Shown here: positions 16,067-24,169 of the stretch, in pieces | Position numbering within the stretch: the stretch's first letter is position 1 | How the letters are laid out: each line of letters starts with the position of its first letter | Origin: Chitinophagaceae bacterium | GTDB lineage: Bacteria > Bacteroidota > Bacteroidia > Chitinophagales > Chitinophagaceae | Direction: 5' to 3' | Assembly: GCA_016710935.1 (NCBI GenBank) | Contig: JADJTY010000005.1 | Coordinates: forward strand, 199,478-263,477 | Length of the DNA stretch: 64,000 nt | The notes under the pieces: generated by a model | What the model was told of the DNA's origin: nothing | The model's input: the letters and a program-made list of their open reading frames with translations, nothing else | Database searches by the model: none | Position numbers and translations under genes: made by a program

Positions 16067-18448
16067 TTACTCCCGCATCATTTCCTTTATTACCGCAACA
16101 ACATCTTCTGTATTGGGCTTGCTGAAATAATCGCCATCACTGCCATAGGATGGGCGGTGTGCTTTGCCGGTGATGGTCCTGGGCGATACATCCAGGTGCT
16201 TATAACCTCCCTGCTCTTCCATCACTTTATTAAACATGTAAGCGGCAGCACCACCGGGTACATCTTCGTCAACAAAAACTATGCGGTTTGTTTTTTTAAG
16301 CGACTCTACAATGGTATGGTTGATATCAAAAGGCAATAAAGTCTGTACATCCACCACCTCGCAACTAATACCCATTTTAGCAAGGGTTTCGGTTGCTTCC
16401 AGTACGATCCGTAAAGTAGAACCATACGTTACAATGGTAACATCAGTTCCGTCTTTTACAATTTCGGGAACACCTAAAGGCACTGTATAAGCCATTAAAT
16501 TGGAAGGTAATTTTTCTTTTAAGCGATACCCGTTTAAACATTCAATTACCAAACCAGGATCGTTGCCCTGCAATAAAGTATTGTACATACCTGCAGCCTG
16601 CACCATATTACGCGGCACACATACATACATACCACGCAGTGCATTTATAACCACCCCCATTGGTGAGCCACTGTGCCAGATACCTTCAAGCCTGTGCCCC
16701 CTGGTTCTCACAATAAGCGGACAACTTTGTTGCCCGGCCGTGCGGAAATGTGTGGTACAAACATCATCGCTCAATGGTTGTAAACCATATAATAAATAAT
16801 CAAGGTATTGAATTTCTGCAATTGGGCGCAGGCCTCTTAATGCAAGGCCTATTCCCTGGCCTATAATAGTTAATTCACGTATACCTGTATCAAAGATCCT
16901 GTCTTTTCCATGTTTATCCTGCAGGCCGCTGAAGCCCTGGTTCACATCACCAATCTGACCAAGGTCTTCACCAAAAGCAAGCACTTTATTATTGGTTGTA
17001 AATAACTCATCAAAATACCTGTTCAACATATCAAAACCATTTACAACGGCTGCATCGTTATCGTATCGGGCTTTTATTTCGGGCACTTTTAATGCCGACC
17101 TGGGGCCCTGGCTATATAAAAAACTATTGTACAGATCAGCATTAGATTTTTTCAGGTTTGCATAATATGTTTTTACAGCATTTGAAGTTTCATGATGGCC
17201 GGCAATATCAATTGCTGTTGCGAGCGTTTTCATGATATCCCTCCGTAAAGGCTCTCGTAAAGTGAACAAATCATCCGATATTTTTTTTACTGCCGGGTTT
17301 ACCAACGCAACGGGTTCTAATATTGCAACAGCTTTTGCAACCATTTCTTTAACAGGGTCAATATATTTGGCCCATGCTTTTTGCTTACTTTCCCTTACAT
17401 GTGCCACAGCTTCTTCTTCAATAAGGTTTAATTCAGCTTCGTCTGCAAGTGCATTGGTAATGATCCATTCACGCATTTGCTTTAATCCATCCCACTCTTT
17501 CTCCCATTCCAAACGTTCGGCAGATTTATATCTTTCATGACTTCCCGAAGTAGAATGCCCCTGGGGCTGGGTAATCTCCTCTATATGAAAAATTGCTGGT
17601 GTATGCGTGTCTCTTATTTTTTGAATGGCAGGCTCAATTACCTCACACATACCTGCATAATCCCAGCCTTTTAATTTATAAATATCAATACCGTTGGTAC
17701 CTTCTTTTTTCTGAAAACCCTTAAGTGCATCGGAGACAGATGCTTTGGTTGTCTGGTATTTTTTTGGAACAGAGATCCCGTAACCATCGTCCCAGACAAA
17801 AACAGCCAATGGCACCTGTAATACACCAACGGCATTGATGGTTTCCCAAAAATGGCCTTCACTGGTTGATGCGTCGCCGATGGTACAAAAACAAACTTCG
17901 TTTCCATCGGTACTCAGGTTGGTGAGGTTACTCAGTTCTTTAATTTTTCTGAACGCTTTTGAAGCATAGGCAAGTCCTAATGCACGGGGCATCTGGCTGG
18001 CTGTTGGTGCAATATCACTACTTATATTTTTGAGATGGGCCAGGTTTAACCAGTTGCCGTTTTCATCAACAAACTTAGTGGCAAAGTGAGCGTTCATTTG
18101 CCTGCCGGCACTGAATGGATCATTATTTACATCAGGATCGGCATATAACTGTGAAAAAAACTGTTCAACGGTTGCCAAATGATTGGCAAACATAAAAGTC
18201 TGATCACGGTAATACCCCGACCTGAAATCACCCGGTTTAAAAAATTTTGCAACAGCAACCTGTGCTATCTCCTTGCCATCTCCAAAAATGCCAAACTTGG
18301 CCTTGCCGGTAAGCACTTCTTTACGGCCAAGTAAGCTGGTTTCCCGGCTTTGGCAGGCAAATGTATAATCCTTTAGTACCTCATTTCTGAAATTTTCGAA
18401 ACTCAGTTTTTCCTCTAAAGCTGCATCGTTGTTGTTATTTGTATCCAT
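16067..18448 (-). CDS. Fused E1 alpha/beta 2-oxoacid (branched-chain) dehydrogenase
   Basis: A 793-aa thiamine diphosphate enzyme joining E1-alpha (about 1-400) and E1-beta (about 450-793). The ThDP/magnesium motif is GDASTSEGHFWETIN...WDDGYGIS; the beta half has FGEDLGQIGDVNQGF, IRELTIIGQGIGLAL and the closing VDVQTLLPFD. It decarboxylates branched-chain 2-oxoacids, feeding iso-fatty acid precursors typical of Bacteroidota membranes. The single-chain arrangement is common in this phylum. E2 and E3 are not in the window. Monocistronic here; a TATTTTTG element lies 19 nt upstream. Confidence 0.9.
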   Translation of the reverse strand: MDTNNNNDAALEEKLSFENFRNEVLKDYTFACQSRETSLLGRKEVLTGKAKFGIFGDGKEIAQVAVAKFFKPGDFRSGYYRDQTFMFANHLATVEQFFSQLYADPDVNNDPFSAGRQMNAHFATKFVDENGNWLNLAHLKNISSDIAPTASQMPRALGLAYASKAFRKIKELSNLTNLSTDGNEVCFCTIGDASTSEGHFWETINAVGVLQVPLAVFVWDDGYGISVPKKYQTTKASVSDALKGFQKKEGTNGIDIYKLKGWDYAGMCEVIEPAIQKIRDTHTPAIFHIEEITQPQGHSTSGSHERYKSAERLEWEKEWDGLKQMREWIITNALADEAELNLIEEEAVAHVRESKQKAWAKYIDPVKEMVAKAVAILEPVALVNPAVKKISDDLFTLREPLRRDIMKTLATAIDIAGHHETSNAVKTYYANLKKSNADLYNSFLYSQGPRSALKVPEIKARYDNDAAVVNGFDMLNRYFDELFTTNNKVLAFGEDLGQIGDVNQGFSGLQDKHGKDRIFDTGIRELTIIGQGIGLALRGLRPIAEIQYLDYLLYGLQPLSDDVCTTHFRTAGQQSCPLIVRTRGHRLEGIWHSGSPMGVVINALRGMYVCVPRNMVQAAGMYNTLLQGNDPGLVIECLNGYRLKEKLPSNLMAYTVPLGVPEIVKDGTDVTIVTYGSTLRIVLEATETLAKMGISCEVVDVQTLLPFDINHTIVESLKKTNRIVFVDEDVPGGAAAYMFNKVMEEQGGYKHLDVSPRTITGKAHRPSYGSDGDYFSKPNTEDVVAVIKEMMRE

Positions 18449-18467
18449 AGCCTGATTTAATCCTGAA

Positions 18468-18475
18468 CAAAAATA
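18468..18475 (-). promoter_or_regulatory. -7 element of the E1 alpha/beta gene
   Basis: Minus-strand TATTTTTG matches TAnnTTTG exactly, 19 nt before the ATG at 18448. Confidence 0.5.
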
Positions 18476-18583
18476 TAAATTATAGAGCAGCTTTGTTAAA
18501 AATCTCCTAACAGGATAACAATTTATAAGAGATACAGTCGTTTTATTATCTTTATACCATTAACCTTAAAGAACAATCATAAT

Positions 18584-19057
18584 ATGAAACAATTATTTAC
18601 ATGTTTGTCCCTACTTTGTTTACTGTCGGTTGCACGGGCACAAACCGGCACTGTACCAACCAGTTCTACTCAAAATGTATTAACTATTGCCCAGGCAGAT
18701 GAACTGCTAACTTTAAAGGAAACCGAATTTGATTTTGGAAAGATTCCACAAGGCAAGCCGGTTGTTCATATTTTTGAAGTAACCAACAAAAGTAATACCT
18801 CTTTAAAGATCAACAATATTAATGCAAGCTGTGGTTGTACCACACCTGAATGGGAAAAGGATAAGGTTATAGCGCCGGGCGGAAACACTAAAATAACCGT
18901 TGGTTATAATGCAGCTGCAGAAGGGCCTTTTACAAAATTTATAACGGTAACCTATAACGATACCCAAAGTAAACAAATAACCATTAAAGGAGAAGTTTGG
19001 AAAACACCGGGCAGCTCTGCCCCTGAAAATAAAGCCATTAACGATTTAAAAAACTAA
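18584..19057 (+). CDS. DUF1573 exported protein 1
   Basis: 157 aa with a signal peptide (cleavage after ARA, near residue 19) and one DUF1573 immunoglobulin-like domain: ETEFDFGKIPQGKPVVHIFEVTN, then NASCGCTTPEWEKD and ITVGYNA. The CGCT motif is invariant in the family. DUF1573 proteins are abundant, exported and of unknown function in Bacteroidota. It is 20 nt upstream of a second DUF1573 gene, and both probably form one transcript ending at the terminator at 19591. Confidence 0.85.
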   Translation: MKQLFTCLSLLCLLSVARAQTGTVPTSSTQNVLTIAQADELLTLKETEFDFGKIPQGKPVVHIFEVTNKSNTSLKINNINASCGCTTPEWEKDKVIAPGGNTKITVGYNAAAEGPFTKFITVTYNDTQSKQITIKGEVWKTPGSSAPENKAINDLKN

Positions 19058-19077
19058 ACAACATAAATTAACCAATC

Positions 19078-19566
19078 ATGAAAAAATTATTCCTTTCACT
19101 TACTGCATTAACTTTCTCGGCTCTGCTGTTTGCTCAAAAAACAGTAGCTGATATTGCAAAATTTGAAACAGAAACTATTAACCAGGGTTATCTTAAGCAA
19201 AATGAACCAAAAGAAGTAAAGTTCATTGTTACAAACATCAGCAAAGAACCCATTATAATTGAGCAGGCTAACCCAACCTGCGGCTGTACCATGGGAGACT
19301 ATACCAAATCTCCGATTGCACCGGGAGCTACCGGTTTTATCTCTGCTAAATTTAATGCTGCCAATGCAGGTCATTTTACAAAAAACCTGACTGTAAAGTT
19401 TGCAGGTGTTGATGAAATGAAAAGTATTACCATTACCGGTGATGTTTTGACTGCTGAAGAGTATGACAAATGGGCTGCTGAAGAGGCAAAGAAAAAACCA
19501 GAAGCTACCAGCACAAAACCAGCAACTGCTGCCAAAAATAAGACCGGTACAAAAAACAATAATTAA
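19078..19566 (+). CDS. DUF1573 exported protein 2
   Basis: 162 aa, signal peptide ending LLFA-QK, a DUF1573 domain (ETETINQGYLKQNEPKEVKF, then NPTCGCTMGDYTKSPIAPG) and a Lys/Thr/Ala-rich tail (about 140-162) that is probably disordered or surface-anchoring. A tandem duplicate of the preceding gene, considerably diverged. Confidence 0.85.
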   Translation: MKKLFLSLTALTFSALLFAQKTVADIAKFETETINQGYLKQNEPKEVKFIVTNISKEPIIIEQANPTCGCTMGDYTKSPIAPGATGFISAKFNAANAGHFTKNLTVKFAGVDEMKSITITGDVLTAEEYDKWAAEEAKKKPEATSTKPATAAKNKTGTKNNN

Positions 19567-19590
19567 TACCGAAAGCATATTTATATAAAT

Positions 19591-19624
19591 AAAGCCCCCT
19601 GCAAAACCTGCGGGGGCTTTTGTT
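19591..19624 (+). terminator. Terminator of the DUF1573 pair
   Basis: AAAGCCCCC (19591-19599) pairs with GGGGGCTTT (19612-19620) around a 12-nt loop, followed by more T. A strong hairpin 25 nt after the stop codon. Confidence 0.85.
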
Positions 19625-19752
19625 TTAGGCAAATCTGCTGAAAACAATTTGTGTAATAGCCATTAAATCTTTACACTTACTATAATAAAATTCAAAAGTA
19701 TCCGTTTATATCTTATCTGCACTGAAACCTATAAAAAACTAAAGCTTAACCT

Positions 19753-19866
19753 ATGAAAAAAGGTAATTACCTGCTTGTTGAAACTGAATACACCCCTACG
19801 TATTTTTACCAGGTAATTCCTGCAGAATCAAAACACTTACACTACTTTTTACCGTTTTTTTATTAA
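19753..19866 (+). CDS. Possible 37-aa small protein
   Basis: In the 470-nt gap between the DUF1573 terminator and the peroxiredoxin gene this short frame begins MKKGNYLLVE and ends with an aromatic-rich tail YFLPFFY. No clear promoter or conserved feature supports it. A second terminator at 19999 implies that something is transcribed in this gap; it may be this frame or an untranslated RNA. The rest of the gap shows nothing recognisable. Confidence 0.2.
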   Translation: MKKGNYLLVETEYTPTYFYQVIPAESKHLHYFLPFFY

Positions 19867-19998
19867 TGCAAATAACTTACGCAAAACTTCCCTAACCCGT
19901 TTTGCCAATGAATTTATCAGTAAATAATCTTCTGTAACAAAATTCGTGTGCTAACAACTTAAAGATTTTTGTTTTTATGGATTGTTTGGATAACAATG

Positions 19999-20025
19999 AA
20001 ACCCCTCTTTCTAGAGGGGTTTTTG
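19999..20025 (+). terminator. Orphan intrinsic terminator
   Basis: AAACCCCTCT (19999-20008), TTCT loop, AGAGGGGTTT (20013-20022) and further T. It has no annotated gene for about 370 nt upstream, only the terminator of the DUF1573 pair, so it marks a small RNA or tiny gene, or backs up termination before the peroxiredoxin gene. Confidence 0.8.
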
Positions 20026-20095
20026 TTTGAACCAAATGGGATAAATTCTGTTTATGTGAATAGAGCAATATTCATCTTTAAAAAAATTACAATTT

Positions 20096-20569
20096 ATGAA
20101 CCTTACAGTTGGACAAACAGCACCGGAGTTTACGTTATTCAATACAGATAAAAACAAAGTAAGCCTTTCGGGTTATTGGGGCAAGACTGTGTTGCTTTTA
20201 TTTTTCCCGCAGGCATTTACGGGGGTATGCACGAAAGAACTATGTGCAGTAAGGGATGATATAAGCCGTTATAGTAATATAAATGCTGAGGTGATTGGTA
20301 TTTCGGTGGATTCCGTTTTTACACTGAATAAATACAAGGAAGATCAGCAATACAATTTCCCGTTATTGAGCGATTTTAACAAGGAAGTTTCTGCGCTGTA
20401 CGGGGCCTTGTATACCGATTGGATCCTGGATATGAAAGGCGTTAGTAAAAGAGCAGCCTTTATTGTGGATAAAGAGGGAATATTGTCTTATACCGAAGTA
20501 CTGGAAAATGCCGGTGAAATGCCCGATTTTACTGCAATAAATGAAAAAATTGCAGCTTTATCAGCCTAA
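20096..20569 (+). CDS. Peroxiredoxin (AhpC/TSA, AhpE-like)
   Basis: A 157-aa thioredoxin-fold peroxidase reducing peroxides in the cytoplasm. The active site is FPQAFTGVCTKELCAVRDD: peroxidatic Cys in the TxxC motif, with a second Cys four residues on, as in atypical or one-Cys types. The N-terminus VGQTAPEFTLFNTD is characteristic. No signal peptide. Single gene with no close partner. The reductant cannot be inferred. Confidence 0.87.
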   Translation: MNLTVGQTAPEFTLFNTDKNKVSLSGYWGKTVLLLFFPQAFTGVCTKELCAVRDDISRYSNINAEVIGISVDSVFTLNKYKEDQQYNFPLLSDFNKEVSALYGALYTDWILDMKGVSKRAAFIVDKEGILSYTEVLENAGEMPDFTAINEKIAALSA

Positions 20570-20693
20570 AACATCATTTGGGGGTAATTTCCGGTAAACA
20601 AATACATTTTTTTTGTACTTTAGCTTGTAATTATGTAATAAACTAACAGACAAACTATTGCTGAATCAAAACATTTTCTATATTTTTACTTAG

Positions 20694-21035
20694 TTGAAAA
20701 AAATAGTTTACATACTAATCTTAATTATTGGAATAAATTTTACTTCTTTTGCTCAAACTAAAAGCGCCAATCAGGGCGAACCCATAGCAAAGCTGATAAA
20801 ACCTTATCCCATTCCTGCTACTACAGCAATCAATTTTGAATTTCTGTATGGCTATGATAAAACCTTTTCCCTGCAGATATACAATTTCATGGGCAAAAAG
20901 GTAAACGAATTCAGCAAGATCCCCCCCCGCATGACCATGACACTGGAAGATTTTTATCGTGGTATTTATGTTTACCAGTTGAGAGACAAGGACGGAAAGA
21001 TCATTGATTCCGGTAAATTCCAGGTAGTTAAATAA
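20694..21035 (+). CDS. Stand-alone T9SS sorting-domain-like secreted protein
   Basis: A 113-aa protein starting at TTG 20694 with a signal peptide (ending FTSFAQ, about 21) and then a region that resembles a type A T9SS C-terminal sorting domain: PYPIPATTAINFEF, LQIYNFMGKKVNEF, and FYRGIYVYQLRDKDGKIIDSGKF near the end. Normally this domain is the tail of a large secreted protein; here there is essentially no cargo. Either a degenerate remnant or a small protein using the fold. TTG is the only start that retains the signal peptide. Confidence 0.6.
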   Translation: MKKIVYILILIIGINFTSFAQTKSANQGEPIAKLIKPYPIPATTAINFEFLYGYDKTFSLQIYNFMGKKVNEFSKIPPRMTMTLEDFYRGIYVYQLRDKDGKIIDSGKFQVVK

Positions 21036-21054
21036 TTCCTCTTCTTTTTAAAAA

Positions 21055-22236
21055 TCACATCACCTGAACTATCAAAAATTTGAGGTAGTGCGTATTTTCC
21101 TGTCCGCGTATGATGGGATGATCCGCCGATTGTGAATTAAATACAACCTGCCGTATTTTTCTTTTGGCATCGGTTGCTGCCATTTGAATGATATCTAAAA
21201 ACAATTCGGGCTGTACCAGGTTTGTGCAGCTCGATGTAACTAAAAACCCGCCCGGTTTAACCAGTTTCATTCCCCGTAAATTAATTTCTTTATACCCCGC
21301 AACAGCTTTATTAATAGTAGCCCGGCTTTTGGTAAACGAAGGCGGATCAAGCATTACCACATCCCATTGCTTTCCTTCCTTGCTCCATTCTTTCAGCACA
21401 TCAAATGCGTTCACACATTGAAATGTACAAATATTATCAAGCCCGTTTAACACAGCATTACGGTTACACATATCGATGGCATTTTGCGATATATCAAGCC
21501 CCAAAACCGATTTGGCTCCATAATGCCCGGCCATTATTTCAAAAGAACCGGTATAGCTAAATGCGCCCAGTACATCAGCGTCTTTTACAATATGCTGAAT
21601 AGCCCGGCGGTTATCCTGCTGATCTAAAAAGAAGCCGGTCTTTTGCCCGTTGGCAATATCTACATGAAATTTTACACCGTTCTCAATGATCACAATGTTG
21701 GTATCAAATTCAGCAGATAAAAAACCTTTATGCTGCTCCATGCCCTCCAGTTCTCTTACCGGTACATCATTGCGTTCATAAATTCCTTTGGGGGTAAATA
21801 TTTTTTCAATGGCTTTTACAATGGCCGGTTTCCATACATCGATCCCCAGTGCCAGCGTTTGTATAACGAAATAGTCATTGAACTTATCAATGATCAGTTG
21901 TGGTATATCATCTGCTTCGCCAAAAATAAGCCGGCAGTTTTCCGTATAGCCAAGCTTTTGGCGGTATGCCCAGGCCTGCTGTAAACGGTTAACAAAAAAC
22001 TGGTCGTCAATCACTTCATCCCTGTCACGGGTAAGCAGGCGCACCATGATCTGCGACTGGGGATTGATATAACCCCTTCCTATAAATTTTTTATCGTGCG
22101 TAAACACATTTACAATTTCACCGGCTTTGGCAGCGGCGTCAAGCGCTTTCCCGGTATTTACCTCGTTTCCGAATATCCACGGATGCCCGGTTTCAACTCT
22201 TCGGCTTATCTTCTTATTTAAAAAAATGCTCTTCAT
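21055..22236 (-). CDS. RlmI-like class I rRNA methyltransferase (PUA + SAM domain)
   Basis: A 393-aa protein with an N-terminal PUA domain (about 1-80, RRVETGHPWIFGNEV) and a SAM-dependent methyltransferase domain: GQKTGFFLDQQDNR, VLGAFSYTGSFEI, the acidic SAM residue in VLGLDIS, and the catalytic block DPPSFTKS followed by SSCTNLV. This layout is that of RlmI, which makes m5C in 23S rRNA. The exact target is inferred. Divergent from grpE. Confidence 0.85.
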   Translation of the reverse strand: MKSIFLNKKISRRVETGHPWIFGNEVNTGKALDAAAKAGEIVNVFTHDKKFIGRGYINPQSQIMVRLLTRDRDEVIDDQFFVNRLQQAWAYRQKLGYTENCRLIFGEADDIPQLIIDKFNDYFVIQTLALGIDVWKPAIVKAIEKIFTPKGIYERNDVPVRELEGMEQHKGFLSAEFDTNIVIIENGVKFHVDIANGQKTGFFLDQQDNRRAIQHIVKDADVLGAFSYTGSFEIMAGHYGAKSVLGLDISQNAIDMCNRNAVLNGLDNICTFQCVNAFDVLKEWSKEGKQWDVVMLDPPSFTKSRATINKAVAGYKEINLRGMKLVKPGGFLVTSSCTNLVQPELFLDIIQMAATDAKRKIRQVVFNSQSADHPIIRGQENTHYLKFLIVQVM

Positions 22237-22345
22237 GGCGCAAAGGTAGCATCCGTGTCATACATAGTGCAGTTATGGGTATCTTATTTGCAAATAATTG
22301 CCAATTTGACTGCAAATGAACCCTTGGCAAAATGTTTGACTGTTG

Positions 22346-22353
22346 TACCTTTG
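22346..22353 (+). promoter_or_regulatory. -7 element of grpE-dnaJ
   Basis: TACCTTTG is an exact TAnnTTTG match 20 nt before the ATG at 22374. An in-frame ATG at 22332 lies upstream of it and is therefore unlikely to be used. No CIRCE element is visible. Confidence 0.6.
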
Positions 22354-22373
22354 CAACCAATTTTAAAACAGAT

Positions 22374-22922
22374 ATGGAAGAAAAAGAAATATATACACCC
22401 GAAAACGAAGAAATGAATATAAATGCCGATGCGGATATTCCCGGCAATACCCATTTAAGCAACCCCGGCGGTGAAGAAGTTTTAGAAAAACTGCAGGCCG
22501 AACTGGAAGAGCAAAAGGATAAATACCTGCGCCTGATCGCGGAATTCGAAAATTTTAAACGCCGTAATGCAAAGGAAAGAAATGAGCTGATACAAACAGC
22601 CGGTAAGGATGTGATCATTTCGATGCTGGAAGTGGTAGACGACTGCGATCGTGCCGAAAAGCAATTGAATGAAAGCAATGATGTTGCTGCGCAGAAAGAA
22701 GGAATTCAACTCGTTTTTAATAAACTGAGAAATACCTTACAGGCAAGGGGGTTAACCCCCATGGAAAGCATCAATACAGAATTTGATGTGGAGAAACACG
22801 AAGCCATTACGGAAGTGGAAGTGCCTGAAAAGCAAAAAGGAAAAGTAGTTGACGAAGTTGAAAAAGGATACTATCTCAACAATAAGATAATACGTTTTGC
22901 AAAAGTGGTGGTAGGGAAATAA
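22374..22922 (+). CDS. grpE: Nucleotide exchange factor GrpE
   Basis: 182 aa from ATG 22374: an acidic disordered N-terminus, a coiled coil (about 37-80, LEKLQAELEEQKDKYLRLIA then EFENFKRRNAKERNEL) and a beta domain with FDVEKHEAI and the closing IIRFAKVVVGK. GrpE drives ADP release from DnaK. It precedes dnaJ by 74 nt in the same direction, forming a grpE-dnaJ chaperone operon; dnaK is not in the window. Confidence 0.93.
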   Translation: MEEKEIYTPENEEMNINADADIPGNTHLSNPGGEEVLEKLQAELEEQKDKYLRLIAEFENFKRRNAKERNELIQTAGKDVIISMLEVVDDCDRAEKQLNESNDVAAQKEGIQLVFNKLRNTLQARGLTPMESINTEFDVEKHEAITEVEVPEKQKGKVVDEVEKGYYLNNKIIRFAKVVVGK

Positions 22923-22996
22923 CCCCCTCCGCCCCCTGAAGGGGGAACTGGAGTAAAAAATTCAAAGAAGCTTTATACAATAGCAGAAACTAACAA

Positions 22997-24169
22997 ATGT
23001 CAAAAAAAGATTTTTACGAAGTACTGGGCGTGTCCAAATCTTCATCGCAGGATGAAATAAAAAAGGCGTACCGCAAGGTGGCCATGCAATTTCATCCGGA
23101 CAGGAATCCAGGTGATAAAGCTGCTGAAGAAAAATTTAAGGAAGCTGCAGAAGCCTATGAAATTTTAAGTGATGCAGATAAACGTGCCCAGTACGACCGG
23201 TTTGGTCACCAGGCATTCAGTCCGGGCCGTGGCGGTGGTGGTTACAGCGGTGGAGGCGGAATGAACATGGACGATATCTTTAGTCAGTTTGGGGATATTT
23301 TTGGCGATGACAGTCCTTTTGGTAGCTTTTTTGGCGGCGGCAATAGCAGAAGAAGTTCGGGGGGAAGAAGCAGGGGTACACGTGGCAGCAACCTGCGTGT
23401 AAAAATAAAATTGAATTATGAAGAGATCGCCAAAGGCGCACAAAAAACCATCAAGGTAAAAAAATATGTTGGTTGTAATACCTGTGGCGGAAGCGGAGCA
23501 AAAGATAAGAACAGTGTGCAAAATTGCGGCACTTGCGGTGGTAGCGGACAGGTACGAAGAGTACAAAATACTTTTTTAGGACAGATGCAGACTGTTACTA
23601 CCTGTCCCAATTGTAATGGAGAAGGCAGTACGGTTACGCATAAATGCTCAGCCTGCAAGGGCGATGGAAGGGTGTATGGCGAAGAAACAGTTACCATTGA
23701 TATACCGGCAGGTGTGCAGGAGGGCATGCAATTGAGCCTGAGCGGAAAGGGTAATGCCGGTGAACGTGGCGGCTCTGCCGGAGATTTGATCGTACTGATT
23801 GAAGAAGAAGCACATCCACAATTACACCGGGATGGGTTGAATGTTGCTTTTGACCTGCACATTTCCATACCGGATGCAGTATTTGGCACACAGATAGAAG
23901 TACCCACCATTGATGGCAGGGCAAAAATTAAAATACCACCGGGAACACAAAGCGGAAAAATATTCAGGCTGAAGGGAAAGGGATTTCCCAATGTAAACAG
24001 TTATGAAAAAGGAGACCAGTTGATACAGATAAATGTATGGACACCACAACATGTTTCATCTGCTGAAAAAGACATGCTTGAAAAATTACAACAGTCAGAA
24101 AATTTTCAACCTAAACCAGATAAAAATGATAAATCATTTTTTGACAAGGTGCGGGAAATGTTTTCTTAA
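22997..24169 (+). CDS. dnaJ: Chaperone protein DnaJ
   Basis: 390 aa with all type I DnaJ parts: J domain with HPD at 33-35, a Gly/Phe-rich linker (about 75-135), four zinc-binding CxxCxGxG repeats (CNTCGGSG, CGTCGGSG, CPNCNGEG, CSACKGDG; about 160-215) and C-terminal substrate-binding domains (VTIDIPAGVQEGMQLSLSGK). It stimulates DnaK ATPase. Its last 4 nt overlap the end of the convergent vWA gene. Confidence 0.95.
   Translation: MSKKDFYEVLGVSKSSSQDEIKKAYRKVAMQFHPDRNPGDKAAEEKFKEAAEAYEILSDADKRAQYDRFGHQAFSPGRGGGGYSGGGGMNMDDIFSQFGDIFGDDSPFGSFFGGGNSRRSSGGRSRGTRGSNLRVKIKLNYEEIAKGAQKTIKVKKYVGCNTCGGSGAKDKNSVQNCGTCGGSGQVRRVQNTFLGQMQTVTTCPNCNGEGSTVTHKCSACKGDGRVYGEETVTIDIPAGVQEGMQLSLSGKGNAGERGGSAGDLIVLIEEEAHPQLHRDGLNVAFDLHISIPDAVFGTQIEVPTIDGRAKIKIPPGTQSGKIFRLKGKGFPNVNSYEKGDQLIQINVWTPQHVSSAEKDMLEKLQQSENFQPKPDKNDKSFFDKVREMFS

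Noticed and set aside
23416..23991. 191-aa minus-strand frame inside dnaJ
   Set aside because: Antisense of the zinc-finger repeats; the Cys/Pro pattern is the reverse of CxxCxGxG.
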